A stretch of DNA of 64,000 nucleotides from Pseudomonas sp. KUIN-1 (GTDB taxonomy: Bacteria > Pseudomonadota > Gammaproteobacteria > Pseudomonadales > Pseudomonadaceae): positions 1,860,001 to 1,924,000 of the forward strand of contig NZ_AP020337.1 of NCBI RefSeq assembly GCF_009176725.1, given 5' to 3'. This document shows, piece by piece, positions 47,827 through 58,662 of this stretch (position 1 is the first letter of the stretch; the number at the start of each line of letters is the position of its first letter). Position numbers and translations under genes: made by a program. The notes under the pieces are model-generated. The model saw only the letters and a program-made list of their open reading frames with translations. It did no database searches and was not told the origin of the DNA.

Positions 47827-47834
<8 letters not shown>
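46719..47834 (+). CDS. glpT: ABC importer ATPase subunit, glycerol type (GlpT-like)
   Basis: A 371-residue ATPase, partner of the previous subunit. Walker A GPSGCGKST (41-49) and the H-loop His in VYVTHDQLEAS (~198) are canonical. The signature motif is degenerate, LSADEKQ (139-145) instead of LSGGQ. A TOBE-type C-terminal domain follows. In a heterodimer its intact nucleotide site would face the LSGGQ of the first subunit, giving one good and one degenerate ATP site. The 3' end overlaps the first permease by 8 bp. The name follows the rhizobial glycerol operon glpSTPQUV and not the glycerol-3-phosphate antiporter GlpT of E. coli. Confidence 0.82.
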
Positions 47835-48693
<859 letters not shown>

Positions 48694-48703
48694 GGGGCTG
48701 TTC

Positions 48704-49504
<801 letters not shown>

Positions 49505-49516
49505 GGAGTCGAAAAA

Positions 49517-49789
49517 ATGGAGTGGATGTCCTGGACACTGCCCACTGCGGCGTTCTTCATCAGTATCGGGTTGTTGCTGGTGGGTATGACGGTATGGGAA
49601 TTGCGCTCGGCGAGCATCGAGCGTCGCGGTTTTCTGCCGATTGCCACCACGCGTGGCGACCGTCTTTTCATCGGGCTTCTGGGCAGCGCTTATCTGCATC
49701 TGCTGGTGATCGGCGCGACGGACTGGAGCATCTGGATCGCTTCGGGGGCTTCCCTGGTGTGGCTGTTGGTGGTGATGCGTTGGGGGTAG
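49517..49789 (+). CDS. glpU: DUF2160 small membrane protein (GlpU-like)
   Basis: A 90-residue protein with three hydrophobic segments (PTAAFFISIGLLLVGMTVW, FIGLLGSAYLHLLVIGA, IASGASLVWLLVVM) starting after GAGGAG. DUF2160 proteins are found almost only between the permease and solute-binding genes of glycerol-type ABC operons, as here. This is strong support for the substrate call of the whole operon. Its role in transport is unknown. Confidence 0.82.
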   Translation: MEWMSWTLPTAAFFISIGLLLVGMTVWELRSASIERRGFLPIATTRGDRLFIGLLGSAYLHLLVIGATDWSIWIASGASLVWLLVVMRWG

Positions 49790-49873
49790 AGAGCGGCCGG
49801 GCGTGGCTGCCGGGGTGATCCGGTCGGCAGTATTGAAAAAGCGGGACTACATGAAAGCAACCTGGAGATGACT

Positions 49874-51646
49874 ATGTTCAATAAGAAAAACAAGCTGCAA
49901 CATAGCGTGACGCTGGCAACCATGATCATGCTCAGCGGGTTGAGTGTGTCGGCATGGGCGGATCAGTACGAAGATGCGGCGAAGAAGTGGGCGGCGAGCG
50001 AGTTCAAGCCGAGCACGCTCTCTGATGCCGAGCAGTTGAAAGAGCTGGAGTGGTTCATCGAAGCGGCCAAGCCGTTTCGTGGCATGGACATCAAGGTGGT
50101 GTCGGAAACCCTGACCACCCATGAATACGAGTCCAAGACCCTGGCCAAGGCGTTCACCGAAATCACCGGTATCAAAGTCACCCATGACTTGCTGCAGGAA
50201 GGTGATGTCATCGAGAAGCTGCAGACCGCCATGCAGTCTGACAAAAGCATCTACGACGGCTGGGTCAACGACTCGGACCTGATCGGTACGCACTTCCGCT
50301 ACGGCAAGGCCCTGTCTCTGACGGATCTGATGGCCAGTCCGGAAGGCAGTAAAGTCACCTCGCCGACGCTGGACCTGAAAGACTTCATTGGCACTTCGTT
50401 TACCACTGCTCCAGACGGCAAGCTTTACCAGCTGCCTGATCAGCAGTTCGCCAACCTGTACTGGTTCCGTGCCGACTGGTTCGAGCGTCCTGATCTGAAA
50501 AAGAAATTCAAGGACAAATACGGTTACGAGCTGGGTGTTCCGGTCAACTGGTCGGCTTATGAAGACATCGCCAAATTCTTCAGCGAAGACGTCAAGGAGA
50601 TCGACGGCAAGAAAGTCTTCGGGCACATGGACTATGGCAAGAAAGACCCGTCACTGGGCTGGCGTTTCACCGATGCCTGGTTCTCCATGGCGGGCAGCGG
50701 CGACAAGGGTTTGCCTAACGGTCTGCCGGTGGACGAGTGGGGCATCCGCGTCGAGGATTGCCATCCGGTCGGTTCCAGTATTACCCGCGGTGGCGACACC
50801 AACGGCCCGGCGGCAGTGTTCGCCACGCAGAAATACATCGACTGGCTGAAAGCCTATGCGCCGCCGGAAGCGGCGGGCATGACCTTCTCCGAATCCGGGC
50901 CGGTGCCTTCGCAGGGTAACGTCGCGCAACAGATCTTCTGGTACACCGCCTTTACCGCCGACATGACCAAGCCGGGTCTGCCTGTCATGAACGCCGATGG
51001 CACGCCGAAATGGCGCATGGCACCGTCGCCAAAAGGCCCTTACTGGAAAGAAGGCATGAAGCTCGGCTATCAGGACGTGGGTTCGTGGACCTTCCTGAAG
51101 TCGTCTGACGAGAAAAAGCGTCTGGCGGCGTGGCTGTATGCGCAATTCGTGACTTCGAAGAGCGTTTCACTGAAGAAAACCATCGTCGGCCTGACGCCGA
51201 TTCGCGAGTCGGACATCAACTCCAAGGAAATGACCGCGCTGGCGCCGAAGCTGGGTGGTCTGGTGGAGTTCTATCGCAGCCCGGCCCGCGTGCAATGGTC
51301 GCCTACCGGCACCAACGTGCCTGACTATCCGAAGCTGGCACAGCTGTGGTGGAGCCATGTGGCCGAGGCGGTCACTGGCGAGAAGACTGCGCAGGAGGCC
51401 CTCGACGGTCTGGCCAAGGACCAGGATGCGATCATGATGCGCATCCAGCGTTCTGAGGTGCAGGAACCCAGCAAATGTGCACCGAAGATGAATAAGGAAA
51501 CCACTGCGGAAGTCTGGTACAAGAAGGCCGAAGAGAGCAACGGCGAGTTCCTCGCGCCACAGCGCAAGCTGGCCAACGAGAAACCCAAGGGTGAAACCAT
51601 CGCCTATGCGGACTTGCTGAAAAGCTGGGAAGCAGCCAGGAAGTAA
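49874..51646 (+). CDS. glpV: Periplasmic solute-binding protein, glycerol type (GlpV-like)
   Basis: A 590-residue extracellular solute-binding protein, much longer than the usual 400-430 of CUT1 binders, as known for the rhizobial glycerol-binding GlpV group. The signal peptide is MFNKKNKLQHSVTLATMIML, with cleavage after VSAWA. The start at 49874 is chosen because GGAG lies 6 bp upstream; the ATG at 49868 abuts that GGAG. Body motifs include GMDIKVVSETLTTHEYESKTL and LAKAFTEITGIKV near the N-terminus. A ~200-residue C-terminal extension ends EPSKCAPKMNKETTAEVWYK, with a lone Cys. It is the last gene of the operon, ahead of a bidirectional terminator. Confidence 0.85.
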   Translation: MFNKKNKLQHSVTLATMIMLSGLSVSAWADQYEDAAKKWAASEFKPSTLSDAEQLKELEWFIEAAKPFRGMDIKVVSETLTTHEYESKTLAKAFTEITGIKVTHDLLQEGDVIEKLQTAMQSDKSIYDGWVNDSDLIGTHFRYGKALSLTDLMASPEGSKVTSPTLDLKDFIGTSFTTAPDGKLYQLPDQQFANLYWFRADWFERPDLKKKFKDKYGYELGVPVNWSAYEDIAKFFSEDVKEIDGKKVFGHMDYGKKDPSLGWRFTDAWFSMAGSGDKGLPNGLPVDEWGIRVEDCHPVGSSITRGGDTNGPAAVFATQKYIDWLKAYAPPEAAGMTFSESGPVPSQGNVAQQIFWYTAFTADMTKPGLPVMNADGTPKWRMAPSPKGPYWKEGMKLGYQDVGSWTFLKSSDEKKRLAAWLYAQFVTSKSVSLKKTIVGLTPIRESDINSKEMTALAPKLGGLVEFYRSPARVQWSPTGTNVPDYPKLAQLWWSHVAEAVTGEKTAQEALDGLAKDQDAIMMRIQRSEVQEPSKCAPKMNKETTAEVWYKKAEESNGEFLAPQRKLANEKPKGETIAYADLLKSWEAARK

Positions 51647-51661
51647 GTTTTTTCGGGAATG

Positions 51662-51690
51662 AAAAAACGGCACCTCAGGTGCCGTTTTTT
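51662..51690. terminator. Bidirectional terminator between the ABC operon and folD
   Basis: AAAAAACGGCACC-TCA-GGTGCCGTTTTTT, 16 bp after the binding-protein stop and 21 bp after the folD stop on the other strand. Confidence 0.92.
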
Positions 51691-51710
51691 ATGGGAGCAG
51701 AACAGCCTGA

Positions 51711-52565
51711 TCAGTCGTGCAGGGTTTCTGCCGCGTACAGCGTGTTTTCCAGCAGGCAGGCGCGGGTCATGGGGCCGACGCCGCCCGGAACCGGAGTGAT
51801 CCAGCCAGCGCGGGGCAGGGCGGTCTCGTAAACCACATCGCCTACCAGCTTGCCGTCTTCCTGGCGGTTGATGCCGACGTCGATGACGATCGCGCCCGGC
51901 TTGATCCATTCGCCTTTGACAAGGCCCGGCTTGCCGGCGGCAACCACCACCAGATCGGCACGACCCACGTGGCCTGCCAGATCCCTGGTGAAACGATGGG
52001 TCACCGTGACGGTGCAGCCCGCCAGCAGCAGTTCCATTGCCATCGGGCGGCCGACGATGTTGGATGCGCCGACGACGACGGCATCCAGGCCGTACAGGTC
52101 GACACCGGTGCTTTCCAGCAGGGTCATGATGCCTTTGGGAGTGCACGGGCGCAGCAGCGGAATGCGTTGAGCGAGGCGACCCACGTTATAAGGATGGAAG
52201 CCGTCCACGTCCTTGTCCGGGCGAATGCGCTCCAGCAGCAGCGAAGCGTCGAGGTGCGCGGGCAAGGGCAGTTGCAGCAGGACGCCGTCGACGGCGGCAT
52301 CTTCATTGAGGCGGTCGATCAGATCGGTCAGTGCTGCCTGAGTGGTATCAGCGGGCAAGTCGTAAGCCTGGGAGATAAAGCCGACTTCCTCGCAGTCCTT
52401 GCGCTTGTGAGAGACATAGACTTGGGAGGCGGGGTCGCTGCCGACCAGAATCACCGCGAGGCCCGGCGTACGCAGACCTTGCTGGCTACGTTCGGCGACA
52501 CGTTTGGCGATCTGCTGGCGCAGGCTGGCGGCGATCGCCTTGCCGTCGATTAGTTTTGCAGTCAT
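51711..52565 (-). CDS. folD: Bifunctional methylenetetrahydrofolate dehydrogenase/cyclohydrolase
   Basis: A 284-residue enzyme of one-carbon metabolism that interconverts 5,10-methylene-, methenyl- and 10-formyl-tetrahydrofolate with NADP. Tyr50 and catalytic Lys54 lie in [17 protein letters not shown]. The NADP-binding region has [18 protein letters not shown] and the C-terminal [16 protein letters not shown]. The length is normal. It is monocistronic, with its promoter in the spacer shared with the tRNA operon. Confidence 0.95.
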   Translation of the reverse strand: MTAKLIDGKAIAASLRQQIAKRVAERSQQGLRTPGLAVILVGSDPASQVYVSHKRKDCEEVGFISQAYDLPADTTQAALTDLIDRLNEDAAVDGVLLQLPLPAHLDASLLLERIRPDKDVDGFHPYNVGRLAQRIPLLRPCTPKGIMTLLESTGVDLYGLDAVVVGASNIVGRPMAMELLLAGCTVTVTHRFTRDLAGHVGRADLVVVAAGKPGLVKGEWIKPGAIVIDVGINRQEDGKLVGDVVYETALPRAGWITPVPGGVGPMTRACLLENTLYAAETLHD

Positions 52566-52650
52566 GACGCGTGATTAACCATCGAGAGGAAAAAAATGAG
52601 CGCGCATTCTCTCATGACATGGCGCGAGGGCAAAGGCGATTGCTTTGCAT

Positions 52651-52685
52651 ATTCAGCTAACTCCTTTATCTAGCTGAATTTTTTT
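52651..52685 (+). terminator. Terminator-like hairpin in the folD-tRNA spacer
   Basis: TTCAGCTA, an 11-nt loop, TAGCTGAA, then a T7 run read on the plus strand. Nothing on the plus strand between folD and here would need a terminator, so it may end antisense or readthrough transcripts entering from the folD side. Confidence 0.5.
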
Positions 52686-52695
52686 CAAAAAAAGG

Positions 52696-52724
52696 TTGAC
52701 GACCCCAGGGGGCGTCTATAAGAT
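52696..52724 (+). promoter_or_regulatory. Promoter of the tRNA cluster
   Basis: TTGACG (52696-52701) and a TATAAGAT block (52717-52724) with 15-17 bp between, about 140 bp before the first tRNA. The leader has a direct repeat of AGCACTGGTT. The strong -35 and T/A-rich upstream tract (TTTTTTTCAAAAAAA) fit a stable-RNA promoter. Confidence 0.6.
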
Positions 52725-52861
52725 TCGTCGCACTTGCCGGGCAGAGCCCAGCACTGGTTAAGCTAGCACTGGTTGATTCGGTCAGGCAGAGTTGCAAATC
52801 AGCTCGGTGTGATCGATTGAAAGCCTTTTAGTTTGTTATCGCAAGAGTACAAATTATATAA

Positions 52862-52938
52862 GTGCCCGTAGCTCAGCTGGATAGAGCATCCGCCTTCTAA
52901 GCGGATGGTCGCAGGTTCGAGTCCTGCCGGGTGCGCCA
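52862..52938 (+). tRNA. tRNA-Arg (anticodon TCT)
   Basis: A 77-nt cloverleaf with CCA encoded. Anticodon loop CTTCTAA gives TCT. D-arm GCTCAGCTGGATAGAGC and T-arm CAGGTTCGAGTCCTG are canonical. The acceptor stem GTGCCCG/CGGGTGC has two G-U pairs. Confidence 0.95.
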
Positions 52939-52989
52939 TTCAAGGCAGCTTTGGCACAGCAAGTAAGTTGCATCGTCACGCGCAATATG

Positions 52990-53065
52990 GTGGGCGTAGC
53001 TCAGTTGGTAGAGCACAGGATTGTGACTCCTGCGGTCGTGGGTTCGAACCCCATCGTCCACCCCA
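52990..53065 (+). tRNA. tRNA-His (anticodon GTG)
   Basis: A 76-nt cloverleaf with CCA encoded. Anticodon loop TTGTGAC gives GTG, with D-arm GCTCAGTTGGTAGAGC and T-arm GTGGGTTCGAACCCCAT. The leading G typical of tRNA-His is present. Confidence 0.96.
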
Positions 53066-53076
53066 TATTAAGAAGG

Positions 53077-53105
53077 GCGCCAGATTCATAGTCTGGCGCC
53101 TTTGC
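53077..53105 (+). terminator. Hairpin between tRNA-His and tRNA-Leu
   Basis: GGCGCCAGA-TTCATAG-TCTGGCGCC then TTTGCTTT. A strong stem with a broken T run; it may be a partial terminator or a processing site in the tRNA precursor. Confidence 0.6.
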
Positions 53106-53121
53106 TTTAAAAGTCTGAAAT

Positions 53122-53206
53122 GCGGATGTGGTGGAATTGGTAGACACACTGGATTTAGGTTCCAGCGCCGCAAGGTGTGAGAGTTCGAGTCTCTCCGTCC
53201 GCACCA
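53122..53206 (+). tRNA. tRNA-Leu (anticodon TAG)
   Basis: An 85-nt class II tRNA with a long variable arm (CGCCGCAAGGTGTG) and CCA encoded. Anticodon loop TTTAGGT gives TAG. T-arm is GAGAGTTCGAGTCTCTC. Confidence 0.95.
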
Positions 53207-53251
53207 GATGTACTTTCATCGGGTTCCAGTGAGCGCCGCGAAAGTCAAGAG

Positions 53252-53276
53252 AAGCCCGCCCAGTGCGGGCTTTTTG
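53252..53276 (+). terminator. Terminator of the tRNA cluster
   Basis: AAGCCCGC-CCAGT-GCGGGCTTTTT, about 45 bp after tRNA-Leu. Confidence 0.88.
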
Positions 53277-53451
53277 TTGTCCTGGATTTTTCATTAGGCA
53301 GTTTTATCTGCGGTTTTGGCTGTGTCTGTGAGGTGGTGCGAATTTGGATCTGGTCGGCGATGGCTGAGGGGGAGAGGCTGCGGCGGCGCGAGCGGTAGTT
53401 CATGCTCGCGGCGCGCTGGACTGCAATTTCAGCCTGATGGCGGCTGTATGC

Positions 53452-53925
53452 TTATTCGATAACCAGCAAAACCCTGGATTGGCACAGAAGTGATGAGTGC
53501 TCGCCCGGAATTTCAGTGACTACGCTGTAGCCGCCGGATTCCAGTGAGGATAAATCGGCAGAGAATGAAAAGCCTGATTTCAGGAAGTTTTCATTGCCGA
53601 ACGCTTTGATCAGATCAGGGCGGTCCACGATCACAGGATCTTTGAACGTGACGGGGGTGCCTTTGTAGCCCGTCAGGCGAAGTCTGATTTCCTTGGGGGC
53701 GCGCTGGTTGGCTGTGTCGATGGCCCATCCGTTGAACTGGGCCATGCCTTTGGCTAAATAGACAGTTGAGCCGGTCTTTCCGCCAATCGAGTCGATAGCG
53801 CACTTGTCTGTTGCATAGTTTGTGACTTTGGCTGCGCTTTCTTTGCTCCCGTCTTTATCATTGCACCCCGTCATGATCGCTGAAGTTATAGCGAGAACAC
53901 TTACTGCAGCAATCATCTTGAGCAT
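53452..53925 (-). CDS. Putative lipoprotein of unknown function
   Basis: A 157-residue protein with a lipoprotein signal: MLKMIAAVSVLAITSAIMTG then Cys20-type lipobox (IMTGC). AGGA lies 6-7 bp before the ATG at 53925, which settles the start; a longer frame upstream lacks one. The mature part is soluble and beta-rich (VYLAKGMAQFNGWAIDTANQ, EIRLRLTGYKGTPVTFKD, GFSFSADLSSLESGGYSVVTE), with two cysteines (CAIDS and LLCQS) that may form a disulfide. Not recognised beyond that. It stands alone, antisense to the tRNA and tig genes. Confidence 0.6.
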   Translation of the reverse strand: MLKMIAAVSVLAITSAIMTGCNDKDGSKESAAKVTNYATDKCAIDSIGGKTGSTVYLAKGMAQFNGWAIDTANQRAPKEIRLRLTGYKGTPVTFKDPVIVDRPDLIKAFGNENFLKSGFSFSADLSSLESGGYSVVTEIPGEHSSLLCQSRVLLVIE

Positions 53926-55021
53926 GATTTTTCCTGGGAGATGTCGATGTTGTGGGGAGGGGCTGAGTGGTTTTAACGGTTTGGCAGCGCATTGACGCGA
54001 GGCGGAGATTATATTATTCATCGTCGTCGCAGCCTCTGTCCCCGCTGCTCGGGCAGCAAAATCAGGGGTCTGATTATGGAGTGCTTAGCCCTGCAGCACA
54101 AGGGTGCAGGGTCGCCAGGCTCCGGGGTTGACCAGGTTCTCCCGTTGAATGATCCAGGCGATCCGGCTGGCTTGATCTTTCCGTGCGTCAGGTGGGAGGC
54201 CGGCTTTGCGTGCCGCTCGCTGCGATCCATCGCTTTCAGGCGAATTGACATGAACGTCCCGCTGTTATGAGCTTGTGTCGAGGTGGTTATAAAAGTTCAG
54301 GTGTTTCGCGTGTCGATGTTTTGTAGGTGTCAGGTCAGCAAAAAGTTGTCTTGTCCCCGATAACTTGCAGCGTCGTCGCCTGGATGCTTGATATGTGCGA
54401 AGTGGGGTTATTGCCATAAGTTTCAGTTATTGATGAACAGAGGGCGATCGCCGAGCCGGGGTGTATTTGCCCCCCCCCTGTTCGTTGTCAGGCGGTTGCG
54501 CGACCCGCCTGAGTAAAAAAGGCCAGTCCGGTCAATTGCTTGCCATGGGTGGCGCGGCATCGCTGCGTTGTGTACGATGCGCGCCGGGTTGAATAAGGCT
54601 TCGAAGTTGGAGCAGGCATTTGGTTGATTTTGTAATCGCCATCCGCCGGAGCCTGGATTGCCGGGGCGAGAGCTCCTCGGCTGCACGAAATGGCCGCCTT
54701 GAGCGGTTTTTTTGTTTCAAGGTATTCGTTTTAACGTTTCGCTGGTTCGGTGGTCACATTACCACTGGTCGAGTGGGGCGCTGTGTAGATGGAGTCGGTG
54801 ATCGTCTTGTGCGGATGCGTCCTTATATAAAGGAAGCTGTGCCAGACCTGTCGCGGTTAGTGAGAGGGTCATTTCCATCTCGCCCGGCTGTAGGCCGATT
54901 CCTTCTTGTTAACCCGCCCTTTTTCAGTAGGGTGACTTCTTGAGTTTGACCCACTAGAATGCATGCCCTTGATTCTGGGGTCGGAAACGGCCGGCTAACG
55001 TCTGTGCAACGAGGAATATCC
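53926..55021. other. 1.1-kb spacer upstream of tig
   Basis: No convincing protein gene on either strand. It holds a C9 tract at about 54470-54478, a terminator at 54692-54713, a TTATATAA element near 54821, and the tig leader. Short open frames lack ribosome sites and conserved patterns. A small RNA gene ending at the 54692-54713 terminator is possible. The tig promoter must lie in the last ~250 bp. Confidence 0.5.
54692..54713 (+). terminator. Intrinsic terminator inside the tig upstream spacer
   Basis: GGCCGC-CTTGA-GCGGTT followed by a run of T (GCGGTTTTTTT). It is on the plus strand with no gene before it, suggesting a short untranslated transcript ends here. Confidence 0.6.
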
Positions 55022-56332
55022 ATGCAAGTTTCTGTTGAAAACACTTCCGCTCTTGAGCGCCGCATGACCATTGGCGTACCTGCCGAGCGCATCGAGACTG
55101 AAGTCAACAAGCGTCTGCAACAGACCGCGCGCAAAGCCAAGATCCCGGGCTTCCGCCCTGGCAAGGTGCCGATGAGCGTGATTCGTCAGCGTTACGAGGA
55201 CGGCGCACGTCAGGAAGCACTGGGCGATCTGATTCAGGCTACTTTCTATGAAGCTGTGGTTGAGCAGAAGCTGAACCCGGCCGGTGCTCCTGCTGTAGAG
55301 CCCAAGTCGTTCGAAAAAGGCAAAGATCTGGAATACGTGGCTACGTTCGAAGTATTCCCGGAATTCACCGTTGCCGGCTTCGATAGCATCTCCGTAGAGC
55401 GCCTGTCTGCCGATGTGGCCGACAGCGATCTGGACAACATGCTTGAAGTGCTGCGCAAGCAGAACGTTCGTTTCGAAGTGGCTGATCGTGCTGCCCAGAA
55501 CGAAGACCAGCTGAACATCGATTTCGTCGGCAAGGTCGACGGTGAAGTGTTCGCTGGCGGTTCCGCTACCGGCACTCAGCTGGTTCTGGGTTCCGGCCGC
55601 ATGATCCCTGGTTTCGAAGACGGTCTGGTTGGCGCCAAGGCCGGTGAAGAGCGCGTTCTGAACGTGACCTTCCCTGAGGACTATCAGAACCTCGAGCTGG
55701 CCGGCAAGGCTGCCGAGTTCACCGTGACCGTCAACACCGTGTCCGAACCAAAGCTGCCTGAGCTGAACGAAGAGTTCTTCAAGCAGTTCGGTATCAAGGA
55801 AACCGGTATCGAAGGCTTCCGCACCGAAGTTCGCAAGAACATGGAGCGCGAGCTGCGTCAGGCGATCAAGTCCAAGGTCAAGAATCAGGTCATGGACGGT
55901 CTGCTGGCCGCCAACCCGATCGAAGTGCCTAAAGCGCTGCTGGAAAACGAAGTCAACCGTCTGCGTGTGCAGGCCGTTCAGCAGTTCGGCGGCAACATCA
56001 AGCCTGACCAGCTGCCGGCAGAGCTGTTCGAAGAGCAGGCCAAGCGTCGCGTCGAGCTGGGTCTGATCGTTGCCGAGGTCGTCAAGCAGTTCGACCTCAA
56101 GCCTGATGATGCTCGCGTTCGCGAAATGATTCAGGAAATGGCCTCCGCCTATCAGGAGCCTGAGCAGGTCGTAGCCTGGTACTACAAGAACGAGCAGCAA
56201 ATGAACGAGGTACGTTCTGTTGTGCTTGAAGAGCAAGTTGTAGATACTGTTTTGCAGAAAGCTAGCGTGACCGACAAATCGGTCTCCTACGAAGAAGCTG
56301 TCAAGCCGGTGGAAGCTCCAAAAGCCGACTGA
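55022..56332 (+). CDS. tig: Trigger factor
   Basis: A 436-residue ribosome-bound chaperone. The ribosome-docking tail has a [16 protein letters not shown] loop (residues ~40-55, containing the family GFRPGK signature). The PPIase domain at ~150-240 has [36 protein letters not shown], and the C-terminal helical arms follow. The start [15 protein letters not shown] at 55022 follows GAGGAATATCC. First gene of the tig-clpP-clpX-lon cluster, which handles new and damaged proteins. Confidence 0.97.
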   Translation: MQVSVENTSALERRMTIGVPAERIETEVNKRLQQTARKAKIPGFRPGKVPMSVIRQRYEDGARQEALGDLIQATFYEAVVEQKLNPAGAPAVEPKSFEKGKDLEYVATFEVFPEFTVAGFDSISVERLSADVADSDLDNMLEVLRKQNVRFEVADRAAQNEDQLNIDFVGKVDGEVFAGGSATGTQLVLGSGRMIPGFEDGLVGAKAGEERVLNVTFPEDYQNLELAGKAAEFTVTVNTVSEPKLPELNEEFFKQFGIKETGIEGFRTEVRKNMERELRQAIKSKVKNQVMDGLLAANPIEVPKALLENEVNRLRVQAVQQFGGNIKPDQLPAELFEEQAKRRVELGLIVAEVVKQFDLKPDDARVREMIQEMASAYQEPEQVVAWYYKNEQQMNEVRSVVLEEQVVDTVLQKASVTDKSVSYEEAVKPVEAPKAD

Positions 56333-56357
56333 TTTCTCTTTTCGTGCGAAAACACCC

Positions 56358-56385
56358 ACAAGCCAGCCTTCGCGCTGGCTTGTGC
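56358..56385 (+). terminator. Hairpin between tig and clpP
   Basis: ACAAGCCAGC-CTTCGC-GCTGGCTTGT, a perfect 10-bp stem without a T run. Likely partial termination or mRNA stabilisation. Confidence 0.55.
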
Positions 56386-56414
56386 GTATTCAAGACTCGA
56401 CTATTTGGGAGTGA

Positions 56415-57065
56415 ATGCAGGACATGTCCCGCAATTCTTATATTCAGCAGAACTCTGACATCCAGGCCGCTGGCGGCCTGGTCCCGATGGTTATCGAGCA
56501 GTCCGCCCGTGGCGAACGCGCCTATGACATCTATTCGCGCCTTCTCAAGGAGCGAGTCATCTTTATGGTTGGTCCGGTAGAGGACTACATGGCCAACCTT
56601 ATCGCGGCGCAACTGCTTTTCCTTGAAGCGGAAAACCCGGACAAGGATATCCATCTCTACATCAACTCGCCGGGCGGTTCGGTGACTGCTGGCATGTCGA
56701 TCTACGACACCATGCAGTTCATCAAGCCGGACGTTTCGACCATCTGTATCGGTCAGGCCTGCAGCATGGGTGCATTCCTGCTGGCCGGCGGTGCAGAAGG
56801 CAAGCGTCATTGCCTGCCCAACTCGCGGATGATGATTCACCAGCCGCTGGGCGGTTTCCAGGGTCAGGCGTCGGACATCGACATCCATGCCAAGGAAATC
56901 CTGCACATTCGTCATCGCCTCAACTCGCTGCTGGCGCATCACACCGGCCAGAGCCTCGAAACCATCGAGCGCGATACCGAGCGTGACAACTTCATGAGCG
57001 CAGAGCGTGCAGCCGAATACGGCCTGATCGACTCGGTGATCAACAAGCGTCAAATGCCTGCCTAA
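56415..57065 (+). CDS. clpP: ATP-dependent Clp protease, proteolytic subunit
   Basis: A 216-residue serine protease subunit. The triad Ser117 (GQACSMGA), His142 (MMIHQPLGG) and Asp191 (ERD) has the spacing of the E. coli enzyme. It assembles into two stacked heptamers and works with ClpX or ClpA. A second in-frame ATG at 56424 (MSRNSYIQ) matches the usual family start. GGGAG before the ATG at 56415 favours the longer form slightly. The first residues are removed on maturation in this family in any case. Confidence 0.96.
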
Positions 57066-57109
57066 GCGGCTCAAAATGTAGGGGGTCGGCACAACCGACC
57101 GCCTGCGGA

Positions 57110-57138
57110 CTTGAAAAAGCCCGCAATAGCCTTCATCT
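57110..57138 (+). promoter_or_regulatory. Heat-shock (sigma32-like) promoter of clpX
   Basis: A perfect -35 CTTGAAA (57110-57116), a 14-bp spacer and CTTCATCT (57131-57138), six of eight matches to CCCCATNT. It lies 34 bp before the clpX start. Confidence 0.6.
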
Positions 57139-57171
57139 TGTGTTGCAAGCCTACCGGATTGGATCGATCGA

Positions 57172-58455
57172 ATGACTGACACCCGCAACGGCGAGGACAA
57201 CGGCAAATTGCTCTATTGCTCCTTCTGTGGCAAAAGCCAGCATGAAGTGCGCAAATTGATTGCCGGCCCCTCGGTCTTTATCTGCGACGAGTGCGTCGAC
57301 CTGTGCAATGACATCATCCGTGAGGAGGTGCAGGAAGCCCAGGCCGAAAGCAGCGCGCATAAATTGCCTTCGCCCAAAGAAATCAGCGGCATCCTTGACC
57401 AGTACGTAATCGGTCAGGAACGTGCCAAGAAGGTTCTCGCAGTAGCGGTGTACAACCACTACAAGCGTCTGAACCAGCGTGACAAGAAGAACGACGATGT
57501 GGAGTTGGGCAAGAGCAACATCCTGCTGATCGGCCCTACGGGCTCCGGCAAGACGCTGCTGGCCGAAACACTGGCCCGCCTGCTCAACGTACCGTTCACC
57601 ATCGCTGACGCCACCACCCTGACCGAAGCCGGTTATGTGGGTGAGGACGTCGAAAACATTATCCAGAAGCTGTTGCAGAAATGTGATTACGATGTAGAGA
57701 AGGCCCAGATGGGTATTGTCTACATCGACGAAATCGACAAGATTTCGCGCAAATCCGACAACCCTTCGATCACTCGTGACGTGTCCGGTGAAGGCGTGCA
57801 GCAAGCCTTGCTGAAACTGATCGAGGGCACCGTGGCTTCCGTTCCGCCGCAAGGTGGTCGCAAGCACCCGCAGCAGGAATTCCTGCAGGTGGACACGCGT
57901 AATATCCTCTTTATCTGCGGTGGCGCCTTCTCGGGCCTGGAAAAGGTCATTCAGAACCGCTCCACCCGTGGCGGCATCGGCTTCAACGCCGAGGTTCGCA
58001 GCAAGGAGGAGGGCAAGAAGGTTGGCGAGTCGCTGCGTGAAGTCGAGCCTGACGATCTGGTCAAGTTCGGTCTGATCCCCGAGTTCGTGGGCCGTCTGCC
58101 GGTGCTGGCAACGCTGGACGAGCTGGATGAGGCTGCTTTGATACAGATCCTCACCGAGCCGAAGAACGCACTGACCAAGCAGTATGCCAAGCTGTTCGAG
58201 ATGGAAGGTGTGGACCTCGAGTTCCGGACCGATGCGCTGAAATCGGTCGCCCGTCGCGCGCTTGAGCGCAAGACCGGTGCCCGTGGCCTGCGTTCGATTC
58301 TGGAAGGCGTGCTGCTCGACACCATGTATGAAATCCCGTCGCAGAGCGATGTGAGCAAGGTGGTGATCGACGAAAGCGTCATCGATGGCACGTCCAAGCC
58401 GCTGTTGATATACGAAAACAGCGAGCCGCCTGCCAAGGTTGCTCCCGACGCATAA
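57172..58455 (+). CDS. clpX: ATP-dependent Clp protease, unfoldase subunit ClpX
   Basis: A 427-residue AAA+ unfoldase that recognises tagged proteins (for example SsrA) and feeds them to ClpP. The zinc domain has Cys16, Cys19, Cys38 and Cys41 (CSFCGKS, ICDECVD). Walker A is GPTGSGKT (121-128), and Walker B is [13 protein letters not shown]. The ClpP-binding loop (GF-type tip) and the pore loop GYVGED are present, and the C-terminal sensor-2 [10 protein letters not shown] is intact. Confidence 0.97.
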   Translation: MTDTRNGEDNGKLLYCSFCGKSQHEVRKLIAGPSVFICDECVDLCNDIIREEVQEAQAESSAHKLPSPKEISGILDQYVIGQERAKKVLAVAVYNHYKRLNQRDKKNDDVELGKSNILLIGPTGSGKTLLAETLARLLNVPFTIADATTLTEAGYVGEDVENIIQKLLQKCDYDVEKAQMGIVYIDEIDKISRKSDNPSITRDVSGEGVQQALLKLIEGTVASVPPQGGRKHPQQEFLQVDTRNILFICGGAFSGLEKVIQNRSTRGGIGFNAEVRSKEEGKKVGESLREVEPDDLVKFGLIPEFVGRLPVLATLDELDEAALIQILTEPKNALTKQYAKLFEMEGVDLEFRTDALKSVARRALERKTGARGLRSILEGVLLDTMYEIPSQSDVSKVVIDESVIDGTSKPLLIYENSEPPAKVAPDA

Positions 58456-58487
58456 ACGCATGTTCATAGGCGTGTGAAGTAACACTG

Positions 58488-58512
58488 AAGGGGGCCTTTT
58501 TGGTCCCCTTTT
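58488..58512 (+). terminator. Terminator of clpX
   Basis: AAGGGGGCC-TTTTT-GGTCCCCTT then TTGC, 32 bp after the clpX stop. Confidence 0.8.
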
Positions 58513-58577
58513 GCATTTTTAAGCCGTTCATTCGTTTGGTATGAAGAAACTGATCTTGGCGGGTGGCGCCTCTAGAG

Positions 58578-58606
58578 CTTGTTTTTTTTGGACGCTACCC
58601 CCATCT
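58578..58606 (+). promoter_or_regulatory. Heat-shock (sigma32) promoter of lon
   Basis: CTTGTTT (58578-58584), 14-bp spacer, then CCCCATCT (58599-58606), a perfect fit to the -10 consensus CCCCATNT. It lies about 57 bp before the lon start, consistent with heat-shock control of lon. Confidence 0.75.
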
Positions 58607-58662
58607 TGGCTTCAAGCTAATTCCATCTGTCCCGGCCAATTGGCCGCCGTAGAGGCGAAATC

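Noticed and set aside
53122-53206. tRNA-Leu considered as an attachment site for an integrated element
   Set aside because: No repeat of the tRNA 3' end and no integrase gene is found downstream in the window.
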